64,000 nt of DNA from Colwellia_A sp047621305 (GCA_047621305.1 JBLHNB010000004.1:1-64000), one strand, 5' to 3'; shown: positions 10,481 through 20,069, counted from the stretch's first letter. Notes: a model not told the origin generated them from the sequence alone. Translations and numbers: made by a program.

Positions 10481-11173
10481 TTAAGCGGAAAGGTGAGCCA
10501 GTAATTTTTCAGCCGCTAATGCTGAACTTGCTGGGTTTTGTCCGGTAATAATAAGACCGTCTTGTATTGCAAAGGCATGCCAATCTTCTGCTTTTTGGTA
10601 GTCGCCACCACGCTTAATTAATTCATCTTCAAGTAAAAAAGGCACAACTTCAGTTAATTGCACGGCTTCTTCTTCGCTGTTAGTAAAACCTGTTACTGCT
10701 TTGCCTTTAATAGCAAATTCACCAGACAGTTGTTTTACATTTAATAAAGCAGCGCTGGCATGACAAACTGCAGCAACGGCTTTACCTGCGTTAAGGAAGC
10801 TTTCAATCAAAGCGATTGAGTCTGTATTATCAGTAAGATCCCATAATGGACCATGACCGCCTGGATAAAATACGCCATCAAAGTCACCTTCACTAAGAGA
10901 TGATAATTGTACTGTACTAGCCACTTTAGCTTGAGCTTGTGCATCATTGTCAAAACGTTCTGTGGCTGATGTTTGGAAGTCTGCCAATGTGCTTGTTGGG
11001 TCGATCGGTGCTTGCCCGCCCTTTGGTGTAGCCAATGTAACCTCAACACCAGCATCAATGAATGCATAATAAGGTGCCGCAAATTCTTCAACCCAAAAAC
11101 CAGTTTTTTGCCCGGTGTTACCAAGTTCATCGTGTGAAGTAAGTACCATCAATATTTTTTTAGTCATTATCAT
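10481..11173 (-). CDS. DJ-1/PfpI superfamily protein, class I glutamine amidotransferase-like
   Basis: This 230-residue protein has the DJ-1/PfpI fold. The nucleophile elbow is AAVCHASAALL near residue 130-140, with Cys as the reactive residue, preceded by the strand GVFYPGGHGPLWDL. Length and motifs resemble the Hsp31/HchA-like group, some of which act as glyoxalase III or protein deglycase. Two starts six bases apart are possible; the second ATG at 11167 is better spaced from GGATGA. It leads the yqhD-curA gene set, divergent from a LysR gene, which suggests methylglyoxal or aldehyde stress. Exact reaction not determined. Confidence 0.85.
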   Translation of the reverse strand: MIMTKKILMVLTSHDELGNTGQKTGFWVEEFAAPYYAFIDAGVEVTLATPKGGQAPIDPTSTLADFQTSATERFDNDAQAQAKVASTVQLSSLSEGDFDGVFYPGGHGPLWDLTDNTDSIALIESFLNAGKAVAAVCHASAALLNVKQLSGEFAIKGKAVTGFTNSEEEAVQLTEVVPFLLEDELIKRGGDYQKAEDWHAFAIQDGLIITGQNPASSALAAEKLLAHLSA

Positions 11174-11290
11174 TCATCCATTTATCTGTTTAAGTAAGTG
11201 AGTATTCGTGCATTTGAGTGCGTATTCGTTTTCAATAGAGCTAGTATATGCCCAAGAATCAAGATGAACAATGCAGATAAAACTGACAAC

Positions 11291-11313
11291 ATTGTATTAA
11301 TAATTGATACAAT
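11291..11313. promoter_or_regulatory. Candidate LysR operator dyad
   Basis: ATTGTAT and ATACAAT form a perfect 7-base inverted repeat with a 9-base spacer. It lies in the 187-bp gap between the divergent DJ-1 and LysR genes, 48 bp before the LysR start. LysR regulators usually bind such interrupted dyads at divergent promoters. Binding is inference. Confidence 0.5.
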
Positions 11314-11360
11314 ACTTATAATAAAAATTCATTATGTTTTTTAATTACTAGGTATAACTT

Positions 11361-12272
11361 ATGAATGTTTCATTTGAACGACTCAAGAGTATGGTTGTTT
11401 TTGCTCAAGTCATTGAACAAGGCAGTTTAAGCGCCGCAGCGAAACATTTAGGGCTATCGCGAGCGGTGGTCAGTTATCACTTAAAAAAACTTGAAGCACA
11501 GCTTGAGGTAAAACTTCTTAACCGCTCAACGCGTTCTATTAACCTCACTGAAGCAGGACAAGCCTATTACGAACGTTGTCGCGTCATTGCCGAGCAAGCC
11601 AGTGCAGCTAATCAGCAAATTGAAAACTATAAAAATGAACCTGCAGGATTACTTAAGATTACCTGTCCAGTAAATGTTGGCTTGCAGACTGTTGTGCCCG
11701 CACTCAATGAGTTTAAGAAAATTCACCCTAAAATTGAGCTTGATGTGATGCTCACGGATGAAGTCGTTAATATCATGAAAGAAGGTATCGATTTAGCCAT
11801 TCGCGGTGCGCCATTGCCTGACTCAGGTTTGCAAGCAAGTAAACTTGCCACCTTAACAACCTGTCTTTGCGGTGCACCTCAATATTTCCTTCAGTATGGT
11901 CGTCCCACTAAACCTGCGGATTTAGGTGATCATCAATGGGTGATCTACAAACTAACCTCAGGCGTATTAACCTTAAAAAAAGGGAGTCGCTCATTTAGTA
12001 TTGCAACCAAAGGCACAATTAGTACTAATAATGCGGCTGCACGTACTGCATTTGTTGAAGCAGGACATGGCTTAGCACGTATCCCCACTTATGATGCTTG
12101 GCCAAAAATAAAGGCTGGCACCTTAGAAACAGTGCTCGATGATTACACGCTTAACGACATCAATGTTTATGGTGTTTTTCCTCCTGGCACCGCCAACTCT
12201 AAAAAACTTAGGTTATTGCTTAATTTTTTAAAAGAGTATTTCACCAGCCAAATAAGTATAAATATTACCTAA
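11361..12272 (+). CDS. LysR family transcriptional regulator
   Basis: This 303-residue regulator has an N-terminal winged helix-turn-helix (GSLSAAAKHLGLSRAVVSYHLKKLE, positions about 22-46) and a substrate-binding domain from about residue 90 to the end. It resembles the CrgA/AaeR-like subgroup, in which short effector domains end near residue 300. It is divergent from the DJ-1/yqhD/curA genes and a dyad lies between them, so it probably controls that set and itself. Effector unknown; a reactive aldehyde is a reasonable guess. Confidence 0.9.
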   Translation: MNVSFERLKSMVVFAQVIEQGSLSAAAKHLGLSRAVVSYHLKKLEAQLEVKLLNRSTRSINLTEAGQAYYERCRVIAEQASAANQQIENYKNEPAGLLKITCPVNVGLQTVVPALNEFKKIHPKIELDVMLTDEVVNIMKEGIDLAIRGAPLPDSGLQASKLATLTTCLCGAPQYFLQYGRPTKPADLGDHQWVIYKLTSGVLTLKKGSRSFSIATKGTISTNNAAARTAFVEAGHGLARIPTYDAWPKIKAGTLETVLDDYTLNDINVYGVFPPGTANSKKLRLLLNFLKEYFTSQISINIT

Positions 12273-12706
12273 ATCCTCTCAGGATTCGATCAAATGATAA
12301 ATCACACCAGCACTACCAGTCATTATCATCAATCGCTGCCACCTAAAGACATTCACTGTGACCGTGAATATATTTACATAACCTGAACTCTTGATAATGA
12401 GTACTTGATGTTGAAGTAAAACCAATCATTTATATAGTTAAACAAAAATGATAACAAGCTTGAAGTCGCTATGTACTCTCTCAATGTTTCATTTTATGCC
12501 ATTATCAAGAAAAAACGTTTATGAATAGTGGTCTATTTATCGACGTTTAAACGCTAAGAATAGGATTAAAGGGAATGTGAGCAATTACTACGCAGTAAAC
12601 ACCATAGTCAGCATTATTTGCCCTAAACCTTCGAATAAAACACCTACATCAATATTGTGAACTTATCTCACAGAGAAATTCTAAAGGCTCGTTAAGAAAG
12701 CTAATC
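12273..12706. other. 434-bp intergenic stretch, no gene seen
   Basis: It lies between the LysR gene and a broken receiver-domain gene. I find no open frame with a ribosome site and no recognisable repeat. It may be decayed coding sequence of the broken gene's neighbourhood. Confidence 0.4.
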
Positions 12707-12967
12707 TCACGGTTCGGCCTTCACTGGTGAACTAATGTTAGCTTCAGACTTGGGTAACCAGCGCTTTAATGCTTCTTGCAATTTAGTAGGGTTTACGGGT
12801 TTAGAGATGAAGTCGTCCATACCTGCTGCTAGACACTTTTCTCGGTCTCCTTGCATTGAATTTGCAGTCATGGCGACTATAGGTATTTCACGGTTAAGCA
12901 CATTTGATTGTGGTAGACGAATGCTTTTAGTCGCTTCATAGCCATCCATTACATACTGCAAAAACAT
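12707..12967 (-). pseudogene. C-terminal remnant of a receiver domain (hybrid histidine kinase type)
   Basis: The 86-residue frame begins inside a receiver domain. It keeps VMDGYEAT (normally preceded by the phosphoacceptor Asp in MDxxMPVMDG), then IPIVAMTANSMQGDREKCL and MDDFISKPVNP, the Thr and Lys regions of receivers attached to hybrid kinases. The first 50 or so residues of the domain, including the phosphorylated Asp, are missing. No kinase or Hpt domain remains nearby. It is most likely a fossil of a deleted hybrid sensor kinase. Confidence 0.8.
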
Positions 12968-13303
12968 ACCACCGTTAATAGTCGATAAAATACAATTCTT
13001 AATTTCATATGCTTTATCTTAGTGTAAATTATAGAATTTGTTTAATTTGGTTAATTTATTTTTAGCCAATATCTTACTAAGGGCATTAATCACATTTCTG
13101 TTAAAAAATAATAGATCTGTCGTATAGAATATAACAATAAGACTGATTTAATCTTAAATTTTCAAGATGATTGACATCAATTAAGCCGTAAAAACAGTTT
13201 AACTATGCAAAAGGTGTAAAATATAAGGCAGAGTAACACTGTATAATACCTTGCATATCAAAGATTAATGCATATATTACACCTGGTAATGAGGACTTAA
13301 ATA
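12968..13303. other. 336-bp intergenic stretch before the SpoU gene
   Basis: No coding sequence is seen. Upstream receiver sequence cannot be traced into it. The region just before 13304 should hold the promoter of the methyltransferase gene, but I cannot pick out a convincing -35/-10 pair. Confidence 0.35.
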
Positions 13304-13846
13304 ATGCATTCAAAAATACAACTTAGTAAAGAAGAACTTAGAAAAGATAAGCCAACCCGTGATGAGTACCTGACTAAACCTAAAATTCCTTTAGTTGTGG
13401 TATTAGACAATGTCACGAATAGTTATAACATTGGTGCTTTTATTCGCTTGGCTGATGCTTTTGCTATCGAAAAAGTCATTGTTTGTGGCGCGCTAACCAT
13501 TTCAGATAAAAAAATGAAAAAAGCCTCTCGAAATGAGGCTAAATGGGTTTGCGTTGAATATAGTGAGAGCACAACCTCAAGTTTACAAACCTTATTAGAT
13601 GAAGGGTATTGCGTTTATAGTGTTGAACTATGCCATGACTCAGTTAATTACACTGGTGTTACTTATCCGGCTAAGTCTGTATTAGTATTAGGTAATGAGC
13701 GTAAAGGCGTGAGTGAAGCTGCATTAAAATTGAGTCATCAAAAAATACATATTCCGATGTTTGGTATGGGTAACTCCTTAAATGTTTCAACCGCTGGCGC
13801 GATTGTCTTAGCCGAATGTGCCAATCAAATCAGAAAAAAGCCATAG
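13304..13846 (+). CDS. SpoU/TrmH family RNA 2'-O-methyltransferase
   Basis: This 180-residue protein is a minimal SPOUT methyltransferase without an N-terminal RNA-binding extension. The three family motifs are visible: NVTNSYNIGAFIRLADAF (about residues 36-53), VLVLGNERKGVS (about 126-137) and IPMFGMGNSLNVSTAGAI (about 148-165), which forms the trefoil-knot AdoMet site. It should methylate a ribose in tRNA or rRNA. Target not assignable: length is near TrmL but motif 1 and the N-terminus differ. A GAGGA ribosome site precedes the ATG. It appears monocistronic. Confidence 0.88.
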   Translation: MHSKIQLSKEELRKDKPTRDEYLTKPKIPLVVVLDNVTNSYNIGAFIRLADAFAIEKVIVCGALTISDKKMKKASRNEAKWVCVEYSESTTSSLQTLLDEGYCVYSVELCHDSVNYTGVTYPAKSVLVLGNERKGVSEAALKLSHQKIHIPMFGMGNSLNVSTAGAIVLAECANQIRKKP

Positions 13847-14038
13847 ACAAAGATTTCCTTTCATTCGACGGTTTGATGGCTATATAATTTTTTATTTAAG
13901 CCCCAATGAATGGGAAATTACTTAATAGATTGAGTATTAGTGCCCTCTTGCTCTATAAAGCTTGTCTATAACAGCGTAGGATCAAACTACTTTAGATAAA
14001 AACTTAGGTTTGCACTCAGGTGCACTAACAAAAAAATT

Positions 14039-15403
14039 ATGCAACCAACAGCAAAAGCATCACTTACTAACGCTTTACTTATTTCTATTTGTACACCTCA
14101 GTTTAAAGGTGAAGAAGCAACAGAATCACTTGCAGAACTTGCCCGTTTAGTGACTACCTTAGGCTTTAAAGTGGTCGGTACGCAGTCGCAAAAACAGAGT
14201 TCAACCAAAAAAGTTAATGTACTCGGCTTAGGAAAACTGGCTGAAATAGCCCAACTCACCGGTAATAAGGGTGTAGTAGAAGGCTTAGAAGAAGATGACG
14301 ACTTAGCAGACGAAACTGAACTTAGCGTAAACTCTGCAGGCGTACCTTTAGAGATACCATCAGACAACCTCGCGTTTGCTTGTGCCGACGTGGTGGTATT
14401 TGATTGTGACTTAAGTCCATCTCAGCTACGTAATGTTGAGAATCAATTAGGCGTAGAAGTCTTTGACCGTACCGGTATTATTATTGAAATATTTAGTCGT
14501 CATGCCCGTACCAAAACAGCGAAATTACAAGTTGAAATTGCGCGTCTTAATTATGTAGCGCCACGACTTCGTGAGACGTCATGTGGTGATAAAGAACGTC
14601 AAATGGGTAAAGGCGCTGGCGAAACGACATTAGAGCTAAACCGCCGTAAAGTACGCGACCAATTAGCAGAACTTAAGCGCGAATTGGTGAGTGTTCAACA
14701 TGAAATGAAAGGCCGACGTACACAACGTTCTGAGTTTTTTTGTGTCGCTTTAGTCGGTTATACCAACGCTGGCAAGTCATCAATGATGCGCGCCATTACC
14801 GGTAGCGATGTAGCTGGTGAAAATAAGCTTTTTGCAACGCTTGATACTACGGTTCGTGCATTGCACCCAGCTACCCAACCTCGAATATTAGTGTCTGATA
14901 CGGTAGGTTTTATTAAGAAATTACCCCATGATTTAGTTGCCTCATTCCACTCAACGTTAGCAGAAGCACATGACGCTTCATTATTGTTATATGTGGTCGA
15001 TGCATCAGATCCTTCTTTTCGTTCACAGCTCGATGTAGTACACGATGTACTGGAGGAAGTTGGTGTTGAGGACAGTAAAAAATTACTGGTCCTGAACAAG
15101 TCAGATCAACTTGAGCCTGAACAACAACAAGCACTGATGGCAGAGTTTCCTGATGCGATGATGACATCAACGCGTAACCCGCTTGATATCGCCAAACTGC
15201 ATAAATATATCGTTGGTATTGCAGAGCACGAAATGATTGAAGACGAAATAATTGTTCCCTATACCGCCAATGGCATCATAGGTGAAATTCGCTCGAGCAT
15301 GAGTGTCACTAACGAAGAATATGAAAATAGTCATATTAAACTCACCGTACGATCAAACGCGATTGATTTAGCAAGATTGAAAAAGCGAATGCTGAATTTA
15401 TAA
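14039..15403 (+). CDS. hflX: Ribosome-associated GTPase HflX
   Basis: This 454-residue HflX-family GTPase has an N-terminal HflX domain, a coiled linker around residues 205-230 and a G domain (G1 GYTNAGKSS, G3 DTVGF, G4 NKSD). The segment VEVFDRTGIIIEIFSRHART is typical. HflX proteins bind the large subunit and split stalled ribosomes. An acidic insertion (EGLEEDDDLADETEL, about residues 81-95) lies in the N-terminal domain. Unlike the usual hfq-hflX-hflK order, this copy stands alone, so the genome may carry another. No strong ribosome site precedes the ATG. It is convergent with tyrS. Confidence 0.88.
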   Translation: MQPTAKASLTNALLISICTPQFKGEEATESLAELARLVTTLGFKVVGTQSQKQSSTKKVNVLGLGKLAEIAQLTGNKGVVEGLEEDDDLADETELSVNSAGVPLEIPSDNLAFACADVVVFDCDLSPSQLRNVENQLGVEVFDRTGIIIEIFSRHARTKTAKLQVEIARLNYVAPRLRETSCGDKERQMGKGAGETTLELNRRKVRDQLAELKRELVSVQHEMKGRRTQRSEFFCVALVGYTNAGKSSMMRAITGSDVAGENKLFATLDTTVRALHPATQPRILVSDTVGFIKKLPHDLVASFHSTLAEAHDASLLLYVVDASDPSFRSQLDVVHDVLEEVGVEDSKKLLVLNKSDQLEPEQQQALMAEFPDAMMTSTRNPLDIAKLHKYIVGIAEHEMIEDEIIVPYTANGIIGEIRSSMSVTNEEYENSHIKLTVRSNAIDLARLKKRMLNL

Positions 15404-15548
15404 CGTACTATTTGATCTAGCCTTGGTACTGAATGCGTTGGAGTTTCAAGGCTTATCAAACATCTAACCCGTACACTTTATAATCGTCGCTCCTGCCATC
15501 GACATGCATAGATGCCTGAGAGCAGCCATGTCATCCTGACATATCGTT

Positions 15549-15611
15549 CATCCTGAACATCGTCACTCCTTCACATCCATGTGATTGTGACATACCGTTC
15601 ATACTGAACAT
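15549..15611. repeat. Dispersed copy of the 51-bp repeat
   Basis: This stretch, containing CACATCCATGTGATTGTGAC flanked by CATCCTGAACAT and CATACTGAACAT, matches the unit tandemly repeated at 59610-59780. It lies in the 267-bp gap between convergent hflX and tyrS, which also holds other short palindromes. It could fold as an RNA hairpin for both genes. Confidence 0.7.
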
Positions 15612-15670
15612 AAAAAATCAGCCGATAAAAACTGGTTTTGATAAGTCGTTAAACTAAATAAGTAAGTAAC

Positions 15671-16870
15671 TTACTTTACCGTTACTCGAGAAAATTTACG
15701 TTTACCTACTTGGTAGACAGCAGTAGTCCCCGCAGCAACCATTAATTTATTATCAGTGATCTTCTCACCTTCTATTTTCGCCGCACCTTGTTTGATCATA
15801 CGCATCGCGTCAGAAGTACTGGTTACTAAATCAGCATCTTTTAACAAGTTGGCAATCGCAATCTCACCATTTTCGGTAATAAGCTCTATCTCAGGCATAT
15901 TTTCAGGCATCGCGCCTTTTTGAAAACGATTAATAAACTCATCATGTGCTGCTTGTGCTGCATCTTCATCATGAAAACGCGTAATTAACTCTTTTGCTAA
16001 ATCTATTTTAACATCTCTAGGGTTAGCACCCTCAGCAATTTTAGTTTTATAAGCTGTAATTTCTTCAAGGGGTTTAAAGCTAAGTAGCTCATAGTATCGC
16101 CACATCAAGTCGTCAGATATCGACATGATTTTACCAAACATTTCAGTTGGGCTATCGGTAATGCCAATGTAATTATTTAAAGATTTAGACATTTTTTGGA
16201 CACCGTCTAAACCTTCTAGTAACGGCATCATCAATACGGTTTGTGGACGTTGACCTTCAGATTTTTGTAATTCACGTCCCATCAACAAATTAAATTTTTG
16301 ATCGGTACCACCCAATTCAACATCAGCCTCTAACGCTACGGAGTCCCAGCCTTGTACTAACGGATACATAAATTCATGAATAGCAATCGGTTGACCATTA
16401 GCATAGCGCTTTTTAAAATCGTCACGTTCCATCATACGTGCCACCGTTTGACGAGAAGCAAGTTTTAACATACCTGCGGCGCCCATTTTATCCATCCAAG
16501 TAGAATTAAACGCTACAGTTGTTTTTGCGGGGTCGAGGATTTTAAAAACTTGTTCTTTATAGGTTTCAGCATTAGCTAAAACATCTTCTTTACTTAATGC
16601 TTTACGCGTAACATTTTTTCCGGTTGGATCGCCGATCATGCCAGTAAAGTCACCGATTAAGAAGATAACTTCATGGCCTTGCAGCTGAAACTGGCGAAGT
16701 TTATTAATTAGCACGGTATGACCAAAGTGTAAATCAGGCGCGGTGGGATCAAAACCTGCCTTTATCTTTAAAGACTTACCTGTTTTTAATTTGGCTAATA
16801 ACTCATCTTCTAACAAGATTTCATCGCTACCACGTTTTAACTCTGCAAACGCTTGGCTAACATCTAACAT
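15671..16870 (-). CDS. tyrS: Tyrosyl-tRNA synthetase
   Basis: This class I synthetase of 399 residues charges tRNA-Tyr. It has the HIGH-like signature (PDLHFGHTVLINKLRQFQ), QKMSKSLNN near residue 230, and a C-terminal S4-type RNA-binding region (MRMIKQGAAKIEGEKI). It belongs to the longer TyrRS type found in many gammaproteobacteria. The frame is open to 16909, but the ATG at 16870 is chosen because GGAG lies 9 bases before it and MLDVSQAFAEL is a normal N-terminus. It is divergent from the M23 peptidase gene, an order conserved in relatives. Confidence 0.95.
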   Translation of the reverse strand: MLDVSQAFAELKRGSDEILLEDELLAKLKTGKSLKIKAGFDPTAPDLHFGHTVLINKLRQFQLQGHEVIFLIGDFTGMIGDPTGKNVTRKALSKEDVLANAETYKEQVFKILDPAKTTVAFNSTWMDKMGAAGMLKLASRQTVARMMERDDFKKRYANGQPIAIHEFMYPLVQGWDSVALEADVELGGTDQKFNLLMGRELQKSEGQRPQTVLMMPLLEGLDGVQKMSKSLNNYIGITDSPTEMFGKIMSISDDLMWRYYELLSFKPLEEITAYKTKIAEGANPRDVKIDLAKELITRFHDEDAAQAAHDEFINRFQKGAMPENMPEIELITENGEIAIANLLKDADLVTSTSDAMRMIKQGAAKIEGEKITDNKLMVAAGTTAVYQVGKRKFSRVTVK

Positions 16871-17143
16871 TGACTTCAACTCCAAAGGATATATCTTAAA
16901 CAACTTCAAATTGCCTGTTTCAGTCGTCCTGAAAAAGTACGTTGATGTCGCGTGATATTAAACATAATGTGTCGAATTCTACGGTAATTTATCGATGAAT
17001 TGAAACCTTATTAGATAAAATATGGCTAATAATATATTAGGACTGATCCTACCTCTAATGCTATAAGTCTGTTCTTATTGATTTTTTTTGGTATAGTAAA
17101 CGAGAAGCGTCGTATTATAACCCGTTGTAAAGAAAGTAATCAT

Positions 17144-18544
17144 TTGAAAAATATAACAAATTTATATCTACAGTTACCAAGACAACATAAAGTTGTCATC
17201 AGTTCATTCAGTATTATCTTGATGTTGCTGCTATTCTTTCCTTCTGAAAAAGCCACTGCGAGCCGTCAGAAATCAGAAAATGCGCTGCAAATAGGTAAAC
17301 GCTATCAAGTAGCGGTGCCTGTTACTAATACTCTTGAATTAGATCAGTCAGATGAAGTCGCTGTGACGAATGGAAGCAGTAGCGGTAATATAAGCATTAA
17401 CCAAGATGATTTTTCAGAAGATGAGGAATTTACGTGGAAAACAGCCAAGGTAAAATCTGGTGACTCACTAGCAAAGATATTTAAACGCTATGGTTACAAT
17501 GCCAGAACCACCTACGATGTTATTTCTGCAAAAGGTGAGCACAGTAAATTACTAAAAAAACTTAATGTTGGCGATAAATTACACCTTGGCATTAATGCTA
17601 CAGGTAAACTTGCAGCATTAACTTATCCCTATTCTAAAACTGAAACATTACACATATCGTTGATTAACGATACATATCAATCAACGAAAGAAACAAAAAT
17701 AGTCGAAACCAGAGAAACTATTGCTCATGGAGTGATTAAGTCTAACTTTTGGAACGCTGGTATTGAAGCCGGTCTCGATGATGGACAGATCATCAATTTA
17801 GCAAATGTTTTTGGTTGGGATATTGATTTCGCCTTAGATATTAGAAAAGGTGATAGTTTTCATGTTGTTTTTGAAAATCAGTATATTGATGGTGACTTTA
17901 TCGGCACAGGAAAAATATTAGCCGCTGAGTTCATTAATCAAGACGACCCCTATCAAGCGATTCGATTTACTGACGGTGAATATTACTCACCTGATGGCAG
18001 AAGCATGCGTAAGGCCTTTTTACGCGCCCCTGTAAATTTCAAATACATCAGTTCTAATTTCAAGCGGAAACGTTTTCATCCTGTACAAAAACGCTGGAAA
18101 GCCCATCGCGGGACTGATTATGCCGCTAAAACAGGTACACCCGTTGTTGCTGCAGGTAATGGTAAAGTTACCCATTCAACTTATAATAAATATAATGGTA
18201 ACTACGTTTTTATTCAGCACGGCAATGGCATTGTCACTAAGTACCTACACTTTTCTAAACGTAAAGTTAAAAAGGGTCAAAGAGTTAAACAGGGTCAACT
18301 CATAGGTTATGTCGGCGATACGGGTTTAGCCGCGGGGCCACATTTACATTATGAGTTTTTACTTAATGGTGTGCACAGAAATCCAAGAACAGTAAAGTTA
18401 CCTGATGCAAAACCGATTAATAAAAAATTTAAAACTGACTTTGCACAACTTGCTGAGCAGCGTTTAGATGAACTAGCTGGTTCGAGACAAATATTATTAA
18501 CGATGCAAGATCACGGTAAACAAGCACGCTATAGAGCACCTTAA
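17144..18544 (+). CDS. M23 family murein DD-endopeptidase with OapA/LysM-like domain
   Basis: This protein of about 466 residues resembles MepM/OapA-type cell-wall hydrolases. It has one N-terminal membrane anchor, a LysM-like segment (VKSGDSLAKIFKRYG), a middle domain and a C-terminal lysostaphin-type peptidase. Zinc ligands are in HRGTDYAA and GPHLHYEF. It should cut peptide cross-links in peptidoglycan in the periplasm. The frame is open to TTG 17078, but that part overlaps a TATAGT that looks like a -10 element; TTG 17144 after GTAAAGAAAG is a better start. The stop overlaps the anmK start by one base. Confidence 0.88.
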   Translation: MKNITNLYLQLPRQHKVVISSFSIILMLLLFFPSEKATASRQKSENALQIGKRYQVAVPVTNTLELDQSDEVAVTNGSSSGNISINQDDFSEDEEFTWKTAKVKSGDSLAKIFKRYGYNARTTYDVISAKGEHSKLLKKLNVGDKLHLGINATGKLAALTYPYSKTETLHISLINDTYQSTKETKIVETRETIAHGVIKSNFWNAGIEAGLDDGQIINLANVFGWDIDFALDIRKGDSFHVVFENQYIDGDFIGTGKILAAEFINQDDPYQAIRFTDGEYYSPDGRSMRKAFLRAPVNFKYISSNFKRKRFHPVQKRWKAHRGTDYAAKTGTPVVAAGNGKVTHSTYNKYNGNYVFIQHGNGIVTKYLHFSKRKVKKGQRVKQGQLIGYVGDTGLAAGPHLHYEFLLNGVHRNPRTVKLPDAKPINKKFKTDFAQLAEQRLDELAGSRQILLTMQDHGKQARYRAP

Positions 18545-19665
18545 TGAAAAATCGCCAGCTTTATATTGGTTTAATGTCCGGTACTAGCGCTGATGGTATT
18601 GATTTAGCGCTAGTTGATTTTTCAGAAAACAAACCACACTTAATCGCGAGTTTTTATCAAGCCTATGACGATACTACGCATCAATACATAACACGTTTAT
18701 ATCAAACTCAAGCAAATGAAATTGATTTAGCTTTTGCACTCGATGTTTTACTCGCCCAACAATTCGCACTGGCGATCAGCTATTTTATCAAGCAAGAACA
18801 GCTTTTAGCATCAGATATCATCGCCATTGGTAACCACGGCCAAACAATCAGACATCGCCCTAATACCGAAACAAACGTAGCCGCTCCATTTACTTTGCAG
18901 ATAGGTTGTAGTCAAACCATTGCAACCTTAACGGGCATTCGAGTCATAGGTCAATTTAGAAAAAAAGACATGGTAGTGGGTGGTCAAGGAGCTCCTTTAG
19001 TACCCGCTTTTCATCGTGCGTTATTCCCTCGTGAGTCAGGTGATGTTTTTGTTGTAAATATTGGCGGTATTGCCAATATCACCTATTTATCAAGTGAAAA
19101 AGAGCAAAGCATACTCGGCTTCGATACAGGGCCAGGTAATGCATTAATGGATAATTGGTATCAAGCACATCAAGAGGGTCGTTATGATATTGATGGTCAT
19201 TGGGCAAAATCAGGCACTATTAATAATGAATTATTATTGAAAATGCTTGATGACCCATACTTCAAAAAAAGTCCGCCCAAAAGTACCGGACGCGAGTATT
19301 TTAATCACACTTGGTTGACCCAATACGTAGCTAATTCGACTCTTTCAGCAGCTGATATTCAAGCAACATTAACCGCACTGACTTGCCATACTATTTGCCA
19401 ACAAATTACGTTATTAAGTACGAAAGGTAACGTATATTTATGTGGTGGCGGCACCTTCAACATTCACTTAGTAAATCAATTAAAACATGAGCTTACCAAT
19501 CATTACGTATCAAATAGTGACGTTATTGGCATTAATAGTGATGCATTAGAAGCTATGGCATTTGCTTGGTTTGCTTATGCTTTTGATAAAAAAATTATCG
19601 GTAACATTCCAGCCGTAACAGGGGCTAGCAAAGAAGTAGTTTTAGGCAATGCGTTTAATCCATAA
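18544..19665 (+). CDS. anmK: Anhydro-N-acetylmuramic acid kinase
   Basis: This 373-residue sugar kinase phosphorylates 1,6-anhydroMurNAc during peptidoglycan recycling. The signature LMSGTSADGIDLALVDF is at the N-terminus, with GNHGQTIRHRP, VNIGGIANIT and FDTGPGNALMD further on, as in E. coli AnmK. Length is normal. Its ATG shares a base with the stop of the M23 peptidase gene, so the two are translationally coupled: a hydrolase that opens the wall and a kinase that recycles its fragments. Confidence 0.96.
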   Translation: MKNRQLYIGLMSGTSADGIDLALVDFSENKPHLIASFYQAYDDTTHQYITRLYQTQANEIDLAFALDVLLAQQFALAISYFIKQEQLLASDIIAIGNHGQTIRHRPNTETNVAAPFTLQIGCSQTIATLTGIRVIGQFRKKDMVVGGQGAPLVPAFHRALFPRESGDVFVVNIGGIANITYLSSEKEQSILGFDTGPGNALMDNWYQAHQEGRYDIDGHWAKSGTINNELLLKMLDDPYFKKSPPKSTGREYFNHTWLTQYVANSTLSAADIQATLTALTCHTICQQITLLSTKGNVYLCGGGTFNIHLVNQLKHELTNHYVSNSDVIGINSDALEAMAFAWFAYAFDKKIIGNIPAVTGASKEVVLGNAFNP

Positions 19666-19817
19666 AAAGCACTAGATTTGCATAATTATATCCCTATAAT
19701 AGAGCATTCCCTGTTGAAAAAACATGCACGCCTTGAGGGTTTATTGAACTTTTCTAACAAGTCGATATCTAACCTCTAATGGTGTATACCTTGAGCAACT
19801 TTTATCTAGGAGGATTT

Positions 19818-20009
19818 ATGCAATTTAATGATATTCATATAGGAATGATGTGTGGTAGCAAAAAAGGCAGTGGTACAGTAACTTGGATTGACGGTTCCAC
19901 CCGTACAATTTATATGGCAAATATTGATGATAATAATAACTTCGAAGTAAATTTTGAAGAACTTATTGATGATCCTCAAGCACATAATCGTGAAGATACT
20001 TTTTATTAA
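19818..20009 (+). CDS. Small conserved-looking protein of unknown function
   Basis: This 63-residue soluble acidic protein begins MQFNDIHIGMMCGSKKGSG and includes a likely small beta barrel (GTVTWIDGSTRTIYMANI). The start is set by a near-perfect TAGGAGG five bases before the ATG; the frame remains open upstream, without such a site. The strong ribosome site and a terminator after it suggest high expression. I do not recognise the family. It stands between anmK and the lipid cluster with its own gap on both sides. Confidence 0.75.
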   Translation: MQFNDIHIGMMCGSKKGSGTVTWIDGSTRTIYMANIDDNNNFEVNFEELIDDPQAHNREDTFY

Positions 20010-20069
20010 AGCCAAACTTAACCACTATCGTTTCATTAATAAAACCGCTTAATGTAACTGGAAAGACCA

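Noticed and set aside
10807..11130. A 107-codon frame within the DJ-1 gene
   Set aside because: Same strand, shifted frame, no motif; the DJ-1 reading is clear.
14098..15170. Long minus-strand frames opposite hflX
   Set aside because: Shadow frames with low-complexity Ser/Thr content; HflX on the plus strand explains the region.
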